Shown here piece after piece: positions 5,522-11,312 of a DNA stretch of 11,523 nt. The notes under the pieces are model-generated. The model worked only from the letters and a program-made list of their open reading frames with translations, was not told the origin of the DNA and did not search any database. A program made the position numbers and the translations under genes. Location: positions 1 to 11,523 of the forward strand of contig DATLXH010000002.1 of the NCBI GenBank assembly GCA_035576005.1, read 5' to 3'. This DNA is from DATLXH01 sp035576005. GTDB taxonomy: Bacteria; Acidobacteriota; Thermoanaerobaculia; Gp7-AA8. How positions within the stretch are numbered: the stretch's first letter is position 1; the number at the start of each line of letters is the position of its first letter.

Positions 5522-5598
5522 GGCGGTGTAGCTCAGATGGTTAGAGCGGGCGTCTCATAAGCGCTAGGTCACAGGTTCGACTCCTGTCACCGCCACCA
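5522..5598 (+). tRNA. tRNA with anticodon CAT (elongator Met likely, Ile2 possible)
   Basis: A complete cloverleaf of 77 nt with encoded CCA. The acceptor GGCGGTG (5522-5528) pairs with CACCGCC (5588-5594), then discriminator A and CCA. The D stem is GCTC/GAGC. The anticodon stem is GGCGT/GCGCT with G-U pairs at both ends, and the loop CTCATAA holds the anticodon CAT. The T arm ACAGG-TTCGACT-CCTGT is perfect. The paired G1-C72 rules out the initiator tRNA. Elongator Met and the AUA-reading Ile (CAT, modified by TilS) share this anticodon; the anticodon stem resembles Ile2 of E. coli while the acceptor stem is closer to elongator Met of various bacteria, so the identity is not fixed. Confidence 0.95.
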
Positions 5599-5861
5599 AC
5601 TCCCTTCGCGCGCCAACTGCGCCAGACCAAGGCACCCGACCTCCTGCATGCGGAGCGTGTTCTCGTCGAACTTGGCTCGAGACGCCCGAAGTGTGGGCTC
5701 GCGTCGCTCGTTTGACCCTCGGACTCGCGCGAAGCGTCATCGAAACCGAATCGCCGCCGTTTGGCCAGCCTCCCGCGCAAAATCCTCCGCAAAACCCCGC
5801 CCGCAATTCCCATTGTGGTACTACAGGTGGAGAGGGCGATCTCGCAAAGAGCTAGGCGTGT
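5599..5861. other. Gene-free stretch after the tRNA
   Basis: 263 bp with no supported gene, promoter or clear hairpin. Frames open on the - strand here read into the antisense of the tRNA and are not genes. No T-rich terminator is visible directly after the tRNA. Confidence 0.5.
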
Positions 5862-6074
5862 CTACCTCGCCGACGTGTCGATCGCGATCGCGAGATGTTC
5901 CGGATCGGATGCTTTGAAGTTCAGCTTCTCGAAGCCGATGACCCGGCCCGTGCGATCCTTGATTAGAACGACTTCTTCGGCCGTCTCTTCGCAGACTTCT
6001 TCCAGCGCCGGATCGTCGAACCAGACTGTGAGCGTTTCCCCAACATCGTCGTAGAAAAACTTTACCTGCGCCAT
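5862..6074 (-). CDS. DUF2283 family protein, probable antitoxin-like partner
   Basis: A 70-residue protein that fits the DUF2283 pattern: an N-terminal VKFFYDDVGETLTVWF strand pair, an acidic middle (DDPALEEVCEETAEEVVL), then KDRTGRVIGFEKLNF. DUF2283 proteins are small, acidic and commonly encoded beside a small basic partner, an arrangement generally read as toxin-antitoxin-like; the biochemical role is not established. The start at 6074 has GGTGAG upstream with about six bases between. It overlaps the upstream gene (6062-6409) by 13 bp, so the two are co-transcribed and probably translationally coupled. It is the last gene of this - strand pair. Confidence 0.8.
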   Translation of the reverse strand: MAQVKFFYDDVGETLTVWFDDPALEEVCEETAEEVVLIKDRTGRVIGFEKLNFKASDPEHLAIAIDTSAR

Positions 6075-6409
6075 ACCGTCTCACCTTGTTTGATCGCTTC
6101 GGTCGAATACGCCGTCACCAGAAAGCCACTCCCATTATCAACCTGTTTCGCGACGGCGCAAATCCACCGGCCAGGCCGGAGCGGGCGGTAGAAGAGATAG
6201 ACCGCCGCATCCTTCCGGCTGCGGCGGATCTGCTCGGGATCCCTCAGCACCTGCCTCACTTCGTTCTCTTTCCCCGCCATCGTCCGATGTTTGATCGTCG
6301 AGATGCGAAGCCATTGCTGGCGGCCCGCGCGGACGCTCCAGCCAAGCGGCGTCCGTACTTCGAAGAGCAGATCCTCATTCACCGGCAGCGGTTCTATCAC
6401 GCCAGGCAT
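6062..6409 (-). CDS. Probable BECR/RelE-like toxin candidate paired with DUF2283
   Basis: A 115-residue, fairly basic protein. Recognisable elements are PLGWSVRAG (21-29), IKHRTMAGKENEV (39-51), LRDPEQIRRSRKD (55-67), VYLFYRP (70-76), RWICAVAKQV (81-90) and FLVTAYSTEAIKQGETVW (96-113). This order of His, Arg/Ser, YR and the TAY motif is, to my recognition, that of small proteins linked to DUF2283 and placed near the PBECR/DUF4258 nuclease-fold families; the exact family needs a profile search. H41, R75 and K107 are candidate catalytic residues (inference). The start at 6409 lacks a clear Shine-Dalgarno. The toxin-first order followed by an overlapping acidic partner resembles higB-type systems. 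Confidence 0.65.
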   Translation of the reverse strand: MPGVIEPLPVNEDLLFEVRTPLGWSVRAGRQQWLRISTIKHRTMAGKENEVRQVLRDPEQIRRSRKDAAVYLFYRPLRPGRWICAVAKQVDNGSGFLVTAYSTEAIKQGETVWRR

Positions 6410-6435
6410 CGGCGGCTAAAAGGAAAGGCATCTCA

Positions 6436-6759
6436 ATGCATCGGCTCTCGGTGCTCTGCCTCGCCGATCGCGCCGACTGGCTCCTCTTCGAGTGGCTCGT
6501 TGTAACCGGACGTGAAGACGAGTCCTGGCGATGCGCGTTGTGCCTTGCCCGGAACATTCGCTCCTTCCTGGACAGCCGGCGGCGTGACCTGGAAGCCGAG
6601 TGCCCGATCAAATGGGGGTCATCAAATGGGGGTAAGGCCTCCGACAGTCGGATGAACCTTACTCACGGCTCTGCTCACGGCTCTCTGATCCAGCCACAAC
6701 TCCCACTCACAGTCCCCCGCCTCACTCTACATCCCGTAGAAGCCTCGGCATTCCCTTGA
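6436..6759 (+). CDS. Doubtful small ORF, or remnant of one
   Basis: A 107-codon frame with AAGG-rich sequence (6419-6428) about seven bases before ATG 6436. The first 57 codons have mostly G or C in third position and encode a plausible helical, Trp/Cys-containing stretch (DWLLFEWLVV, CALCLARNIRSFLDS). From about 6607 the frame runs through short direct repeats and becomes low-complexity, so the C-terminal half is unlikely to be real. It starts 26 bp from the divergent toxin start, leaving little room for promoters. I do not recognise any family. A decayed gene fragment or chance frame is as likely as a functional gene. Confidence 0.22.
   Translation: MHRLSVLCLADRADWLLFEWLVVTGREDESWRCALCLARNIRSFLDSRRRDLEAECPIKWGSSNGGKASDSRMNLTHGSAHGSLIQPQLPLTVPRLTLHPVEASAFP
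6607..6685. repeat. Two short tandem direct repeats
   Basis: ATCAAATGGGGGT occurs at 6607-6619 and 6621-6633 (14-bp period), and CTCACGGCTCTG/C occurs at 6662-6673 and 6674-6685 (12-bp period). They lie in the gene-free stretch 6410-6834, whose remaining sequence shows only the doubtful ORF and a possible tilS promoter. They may be replication-slippage repeats or transcription-factor sites. Confidence 0.6.
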
Positions 6760-6821
6760 CTCCGAGGTAGCCTCGGTGCTGGATAGCCAGGCCGCTCAGA
6801 CTCCTCTGGGTGCCACATCGG

Positions 6822-6834
6822 TACACTATCCCCC
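6822..6834 (+). promoter_or_regulatory. Possible -10 box just before the tilS GTG (leaderless start)
   Basis: TACACT (4 of 6 to TATAAT) at 6822-6827 ends seven bases before GTG 6835, and no Shine-Dalgarno is visible in the C-rich sequence between. That geometry would give a leaderless or nearly leaderless mRNA. A further TTGACT lies at 6756-6761 but has only a poor -10 partner (TGGATA). The evidence is weak. Confidence 0.3.
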
Positions 6835-8211
6835 GTGTCCGATCTCACCCACTCGATTCGCCTCTTCTTCGAAAGGTTCGGACTTCAGCCGCAGCATCTT
6901 CTGGTCGCGATATCGGGTGGACCTGATTCGATGGCGCTTCTCCTCGTGCTTGCCGGCATGCGGTCAGAATCTTTATCGGTAAGCGCCGGCCACGTGAATC
7001 ACCGTCTGCGCGGAGAGGAATCCGACGAAGATGAAGAATTCGTGCGTCGCTTCTGCGCAGAACTGGGGATCCAACTGGTTGTCGAACAGGGATCACTCAA
7101 TCGGTCTCTCATCCGGCCGCGTGGAATCGAAGCTGCCGCACGCCGCCTTCGCTACGAGATCCTCGGCCGTATCCGCGAGTCGCAGGGAGCCGACTATCTC
7201 GTCACCGCCCATCATCAGAATGATCAGGCCGAGACGTTTCTCATGCGGGCGTTAACTGGCAGCGCCGCTGCTCTCGGCGGCGTACTCCCTGTGAACGGCA
7301 CGACCCTTCGTCCATTTCTATACACACCGCGGCTGGAGATCCAACAGTTCCTGGCCGCGAACAATCGCACGGCGCGCCAGGACTCGAGCAATGACGACAA
7401 GAGGTTCCTGAGAAACCGCGTGCGGGCCGATCTGCTCCCGCTCGCAGTCGAGCTGAATCCGCAAGCGATCAAAGCGTTTGCCCGCAGCGCCGATCAGGTC
7501 CGCGAACTGCTCGAAGCAGTTGAGCCGATGGCTGAGGAAGCAGCGCGCCGCTGGATTGTGCGGGATCTTCGTTCCTCTGTCTTTGATCTCGACCACCTAC
7601 CTTCCATCCCCTGGATTGCGCGTACAAATTTTCTAGCTGAAGTCAGAAGGCTCGACCCTGCTTCACGTGCCATGGATGAAGGCGCACTTCGAAGACTCCT
7701 CGGATCTCTCGAAGGGCTTACACGTGTCTCAGTGACGAAAACGCTCATGCTGGCGCGCCAGGGCCGCTTTGCCACCCTGCGAAGCGTAGGCGAGAGCGCC
7801 GCCGGGTGGCCTTCGATGACGATCGATCCCGACTCTACGGTCGAGATTCCATCGATCGATGCGGAAGTGGAACTGAGCGCGCTGACCACAAGGCCTGATC
7901 CAGTCTCGCCAGGGCAACCGGGAACCGAACATTTCCAGATCAGGGACGGCCGCAAATCCACGACTTTCACCCTCAGGCCGCGCCGGATTGGCGAACGGTT
8001 CCAACCCCTCGGCTTCACGCACGAGAAGAAACTGAAGGAGATTCTGATTAATCGCAAGATTCCGCGTGAGTGCCGCGATACGATTCCCCTGCTCGCCGTC
8101 GGCGAGGAAGTCGTCTGGGTAGACAAGGTCGGAGTGGCTGAGCGATTCAGAGTGGGCGACGACCCGGGTAGCTGGTTCAAAATCTCAGTTCGCTACAGAG
8201 GGAATCGATGA
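6835..8211 (+). CDS. tilS: tRNA(Ile)-lysidine synthase
   Basis: TilS attaches lysine to C34 of the CAU-anticodon tRNA-Ile using ATP, switching it from AUG to AUA reading; it is essential in most bacteria. The 458-residue product has the PP-loop SGGPDS at 27-32, VNHRLRG (54-60), RRLRYEIL (103-110), HHQNDQAET (126-134) and DSSNDDKRFLRNRVR (183-197) in the N-terminal synthetase domain, and a complete C-terminal domain from about 378 (LRPRRIGERFQPLG ... KKLKEILINRKIPRECRDTIPLL ... VVWVDKVG). The GTG start at 6835 is forced by the nearness of the P-loop; there is no Shine-Dalgarno. It overlaps hpt by four bases (ATGA). A CAT-anticodon tRNA lies 1.2 kb upstream. tilS-hpt-ftsH is a widely conserved order. 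Confidence 0.95.
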   Translation: MSDLTHSIRLFFERFGLQPQHLLVAISGGPDSMALLLVLAGMRSESLSVSAGHVNHRLRGEESDEDEEFVRRFCAELGIQLVVEQGSLNRSLIRPRGIEAAARRLRYEILGRIRESQGADYLVTAHHQNDQAETFLMRALTGSAAALGGVLPVNGTTLRPFLYTPRLEIQQFLAANNRTARQDSSNDDKRFLRNRVRADLLPLAVELNPQAIKAFARSADQVRELLEAVEPMAEEAARRWIVRDLRSSVFDLDHLPSIPWIARTNFLAEVRRLDPASRAMDEGALRRLLGSLEGLTRVSVTKTLMLARQGRFATLRSVGESAAGWPSMTIDPDSTVEIPSIDAEVELSALTTRPDPVSPGQPGTEHFQIRDGRKSTTFTLRPRRIGERFQPLGFTHEKKLKEILINRKIPRECRDTIPLLAVGEEVVWVDKVGVAERFRVGDDPGSWFKISVRYRGNR

Positions 8212-8723
8212 AGGCATACAAAGAGACGTTCAGCAAAATAGAGATCGACGCGCGCATAGCAGAAATCGGCGGAAAGATACGGGCGGATGCGGGCACTTCC
8301 GAAGTGTTTCTGATCGGGATACTCAAAGGGTCTGCGGTCTTCCTGTCGGACCTGATTCGGGCGATCAGTGGCGAGGTCGGGTACGCGTTCGTCGATGTCA
8401 TCCGGGACGTGGGCGATACCGGGACGGCCGAAGCCATCGAGATTGACTTCCTGACGCATTTCGAGATGGAAGGGAAGAACCTCTACCTTCTCAAGGACGT
8501 GGTCTCCAGCGGCATCATTGAAAACTACCTGATGACGCAGCTGCGCCAGCAGAAGCCGGCCGACCTCAAGCTCGTCGCGCTACTCGACCGACCCGAGGCT
8601 CGAACCGTAGAGGTAAATGTCGACTACGAGATGTTCAAGGTAGATCGGGGCGTTTTCGTCGGCTACGGGTTGGAGAGTGGTGGCCGCTATGGAAATCTTC
8701 CCTTTATCGCGACCATGGAATGA
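8208..8723 (+). CDS. hpt: Hypoxanthine phosphoribosyltransferase homologue with degenerate active site
   Basis: A 171-residue protein matching HPRT in length, order and position between tilS and ftsH. Conserved parts include LIGILKGSAVFLSDLIR (35-51, with the L-K-G loop 39-41), ALLDRPEARTVEVNVDY (124-140) and FVGYGLESGGRYGNLPFI (150-167). The PRPP-binding loop, normally E-D-I-I-D-T-G-x-T, reads K96-D-V-V-S100-S-G-I-I104: the first acidic residue is Lys, the proposed general-base Asp is Ser, and the closing Thr is Ile. VGYGLD has become VGYGLE and the LLDK lysine is Arg. Purine salvage activity is therefore doubtful. Start ATG 8208 overlaps the tilS stop (ATGA) with GAGGGA at 8198-8203. In Bacillus subtilis HprT has been reported to act with TilS in ftsH activation, one reason a non-catalytic copy could persist. 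Confidence 0.85.
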   Translation: MKAYKETFSKIEIDARIAEIGGKIRADAGTSEVFLIGILKGSAVFLSDLIRAISGEVGYAFVDVIRDVGDTGTAEAIEIDFLTHFEMEGKNLYLLKDVVSSGIIENYLMTQLRQQKPADLKLVALLDRPEARTVEVNVDYEMFKVDRGVFVGYGLESGGRYGNLPFIATME

Positions 8724-8744
8724 TTGAGGGAAGGAAGCGTCGGT

Positions 8745-8766
8745 GCTGTCGAGCCGCCGCGACAGC
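8745..8766 (+). terminator. Hairpin after hpt, weak terminator candidate
   Basis: GCTGTCG (8745-8751) pairs with CGACAGC (8760-8766) around an eight-base loop, 21 bp after the hpt stop. It is not followed by a T run, so termination would have to be Rho-assisted, or it is only an RNA-stability structure. Confidence 0.3.
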
Positions 8767-8775
8767 CATGGATAG

Positions 8776-8953
8776 CCCGTATTTCTCACAGACCTTCGCC
8801 GTCGGACGACGGACAGCGGCCTGTCTGCTTCGTTGCACGCCAATTTCGCTCCTCGACATAGTGTCGACCATGCCTTCGTCGCAAAATCGCCGTGCGCCTC
8901 GCATCCAAGCCACTCTCCGCCGTCTCACGACAAAGGTCTGTGAGAAATGCGGG
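8776..8953 (-). repeat. MITE-like element, copy 2 (inverted)
   Basis: 178 bp, the reverse complement of the 5284-5460 element with roughly a dozen substitutions and one one-base insertion. Its ends (CCCGTATTTCTCACAGACC and the inverted CCCGCATTT...) keep the terminal inverted repeats. Unlike copy 1 it has no TTAA on its flanks. It lies between hpt and ftsH, splitting a normally tight gene cluster. With its flanks it fills much of the 382-bp gap 8724-9105. Confidence 0.85.
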
Positions 8954-8987
8954 CCAGGACCGCTCGCCGCGATGAAGCTCCGTCGTG

Positions 8988-9033
8988 ATAGAACTTCTAT
9001 AGAATTTCAACCGTATTAGAGTGGTTAGAATGG
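8988..9033 (+). promoter_or_regulatory. Putative ftsH promoter/operator region
   Basis: A short AT-rich island in GC-rich DNA. It contains two -10-like TAGAAT hexamers (9000-9005 and 9026-9031), overlapping palindromes (ATAGAA-C-TTCTAT at 8988-9000 and TTCTATAGAA at 8995-9004) and a 9-bp tandem repeat, TTAGAGTGG/TTAGAATGG (9016-9024 and 9025-9033). No good -35 box is seen. It begins 35 bp after the repeat element and lies 73-118 bp upstream of the ftsH start. Confidence 0.45.
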
Positions 9034-9105
9034 TCGTCGGAGTGCCCGGTCCAAACGCGTCCAGGCAAACTCTAACTGTCCCGTCACGCTTCTGGAGGCA
9101 TTGTC

Positions 9106-11028
9106 TTGAATTCCACGGTCAAAACAGCACTTTTATGGGTCGTGATCATCGTTCTGGTGTTCCTTCTTTGGAGCCTCTTCCAGACGACCAAAGGCGCGAC
9201 CGAAACAATTTCGTACAGCAAGTTCCTCGATCTGACGAACTCGGGACAGGTCGAAAAAGTCGTCATTCGTGGCAACGAGATCCGTGGAGACCTCCGGGCT
9301 CCCGGCAATGCCAAGAAAGATTTCAGAACCGTCGCGCCTCCGAACAATGCGGGTTTGATCGACCTCCTGTACGCCAAGAAGGTCGGCATCGAATCTGAGG
9401 AGCAGCGCGACAACTCGGTGATCACCGCACTGGTGACGTGGGCTCCGGTCATCTTCCTGATCGGCCTCTGGATCTTTTTCATGCGACAGATGCAGGCAGG
9501 CGGCAATAAGGCCATGTCGTTCGGAAAATCCAAGGCGAAGCTTCTGTCGGGCACCGCCAAGAAGGTGACGTTCAAGGACGTTGCAGGCGTCGACGAAGCG
9601 AAAGTCGAGCTCCAGGAGATTATTGAGTTTCTCAAAGAGCCGCAGAAGTTCACCAAGCTCGGCGGCAAGATTCCGAAGGGAGTACTTCTCATGGGCTCTC
9701 CTGGAACAGGAAAGACGCTGCTGGCCCGTGCCGTGGCAGGAGAGGCGAATGCACCGTTCTTCTCGATCAGCGGCTCGGACTTCGTCGAGATGTTCGTCGG
9801 TGTCGGTGCGTCCCGGGTTCGTGATCTTTTCGAGCAGGGCAAGAAGAACGCCCCCTGCATTATCTTCATCGACGAGATCGACGCGGTAGGACGTCACCGG
9901 GGCGCCGGCCTCGGCGGTGGCCATGACGAGCGTGAGCAGACCCTGAACCAGCTGCTCGTCGAGATGGATGGATTCGAGTCAAACGATGGGGTCATCCTCG
10001 TAGCCGCCACCAACCGGCCCGATGTCCTCGATCCCGCACTTCTTCGTCCGGGACGCTTCGATCGACGCGTCGTTGTCGACCTGCCTGATCTCAAAGGACG
10101 AGAGGGCATTCTCAAGGTTCACACCCGAACGATCCCCCTCTCCGACGATGTCGAGACGAACACGCTGGCACGGGGAACTCCAGGGTTCTCAGGCGCCGAC
10201 CTGGCGAATCTGGTCAACGAGGCTGCGCTCAACGCTGCCCGTTACGACAAGAAGAAAGTTCAGCAGATCGATTTCGAGTTTGCCAAGGACAAGGTGCTCA
10301 TGGGAGTCGAGCGCAAGAGCATGGTGATGAGCAATCGCGAGAAGCGGAACACCGCCTATCACGAGGCGGGTCACACCATCGTGGCGGCAATCCTTCCGGC
10401 TGCTGATCCACTGCACAAGGTGACGATCATTCCCCGCGGACGTGCGCTCGGGCTGACCCAGCAGCTTCCTACCGAGGATAAGTACTCGTATTCGAAACGC
10501 TACCTCGAAGCCAATCTTGCCGTCCTCATGGGCGGCCGAATTGCCGAAGAGATCTTCCTCATGGAGATCACCACCGGCGCCGGAAACGACATCGAGCGAG
10601 CGACCAGTCTCGCGCGCAAGATGGTCTGCGAGTGGGGCATGTCCGAGCTCGGCCCACTTTCCTTCGGCAAGAAGGAAGAGGCGATTTTCCTCGGCCGGGA
10701 GTTCGCGCAGCATCAGGACTACTCCGAGGGAACGGCGCTCGAGATCGATCGAGAGGTACACCGGATCATCGACAAGGCTTACAACACTGGTAAAGAGATC
10801 ATCACGAAGAACAAGAGCTCGCTCGATCGCGTGGCGCGACGCCTGCTCGAGAAAGAAACTCTCGATGGCGACGAGGTCAATGCAATTCTGATCGAAGAGA
10901 CCGGTACCGACTACCTCAAGAACAAGGAGTTCTACCCTGAGGAGGGCCCGGGCGAGAAGATGACGATAGCGCCGGGAACGGGAAGCGATGCCGACATTGC
11001 GATCCCCACACCGGGAGCTCCGGTCTAA
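9106..11028 (+). CDS. ftsH: ATP-dependent membrane zinc metalloprotease FtsH
   Basis: A membrane-anchored AAA protease that unfolds and degrades membrane and regulatory proteins as a hexamer. The 640 residues comprise TM1 (about 6-25), a periplasmic domain (about 27-105), TM2 (about 106-127), an AAA module with Walker A GSPGTGKT (197-204), Walker B IIFIDEID (252-259) and the second region of homology NRPDVLDPALLRPGRFDR (303-320, arginine fingers), then a protease domain with the zinc site HEAGH (419-423) and D495 in TTGAGNDIERAT. Pore segment MFVGVGASRVRD is at 229-240. The start is TTG 9106 with GGAGG at 9094-9098 and a seven-base gap. All catalytic residues are present. A repeat element separates it from hpt, and it probably has its own promoter. 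A strong terminator follows at 11053. Confidence 0.97.
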   Translation: MNSTVKTALLWVVIIVLVFLLWSLFQTTKGATETISYSKFLDLTNSGQVEKVVIRGNEIRGDLRAPGNAKKDFRTVAPPNNAGLIDLLYAKKVGIESEEQRDNSVITALVTWAPVIFLIGLWIFFMRQMQAGGNKAMSFGKSKAKLLSGTAKKVTFKDVAGVDEAKVELQEIIEFLKEPQKFTKLGGKIPKGVLLMGSPGTGKTLLARAVAGEANAPFFSISGSDFVEMFVGVGASRVRDLFEQGKKNAPCIIFIDEIDAVGRHRGAGLGGGHDEREQTLNQLLVEMDGFESNDGVILVAATNRPDVLDPALLRPGRFDRRVVVDLPDLKGREGILKVHTRTIPLSDDVETNTLARGTPGFSGADLANLVNEAALNAARYDKKKVQQIDFEFAKDKVLMGVERKSMVMSNREKRNTAYHEAGHTIVAAILPAADPLHKVTIIPRGRALGLTQQLPTEDKYSYSKRYLEANLAVLMGGRIAEEIFLMEITTGAGNDIERATSLARKMVCEWGMSELGPLSFGKKEEAIFLGREFAQHQDYSEGTALEIDREVHRIIDKAYNTGKEIITKNKSSLDRVARRLLEKETLDGDEVNAILIEETGTDYLKNKEFYPEEGPGEKMTIAPGTGSDADIAIPTPGAPV

Positions 11029-11052
11029 CCGACGCTGACAGTGATGAGACCG

Positions 11053-11083
11053 AAAAAGCCGACCCTCAGGGGTCGGCCTTTTC
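11053..11083 (+). terminator. Rho-independent terminator of ftsH
   Basis: GCCGACCC (11058-11065), loop TCAG, GGGTCGGC (11070-11077): a perfect 8-bp GC-rich stem followed by CTTTTC and preceded by AAAAA, located 24 bp after the ftsH stop codon. The A/T flanks make it partly bidirectional. Confidence 0.9.
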
Positions 11084-11140
11084 ATTGATTGATTCTCGTG
11101 AGGTGACGCGTTTATCCTCACTGACATTGGCGGTGCTACC

Positions 11141-11222
11141 TGTGGCCGGACATTCCAAGGTTCGGCGCGCCGTAGGCGCAAGTGAACGCAAATACCGCCG
11201 GACATTGGAATGTCCGGCCACA
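11141..11222. repeat. Palindromic repeat downstream of ftsH
   Basis: TGTGGCCGGACATTCCAA (11141-11158) is perfectly inverted at 11205-11222. The right arm also forms its own palindrome with upstream bases (GCCGGACATT-GG-AATGTCCGGC, 11198-11219), so two hairpins compete. The gene-free stretch 11029-11312 otherwise holds only the terminator. It resembles a dispersed REP-like element; alternatively it belongs to the non-coding end of the adjoining IS110 element. Confidence 0.7.
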
Positions 11223-11312
11223 AGTGTCGCCTCGGGACCGCAGGAAGAGAACGCTTCATCATCTCTTCAACAGCGTTCGGCGCTGTTTTCGCGCTTCTGA
11301 TGAACTGACTTT

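Noticed and set aside
5541..5813. - strand frame ending in GGDRSRTCDLALMRRPL
   Set aside because: This is the well-known false peptide produced by reading a tRNA gene on its antisense strand.
6086..6505. 139-codon + strand frame
   Set aside because: Antisense to the toxin-like gene over most of its length; its Arg/Pro/His-rich composition is that of a shadow frame.
8720..9019. 99-codon + strand frame between hpt and ftsH
   Set aside because: It is essentially the translation of repeat copy 2; the matching peptide from copy 1 shows it is repeat-derived.
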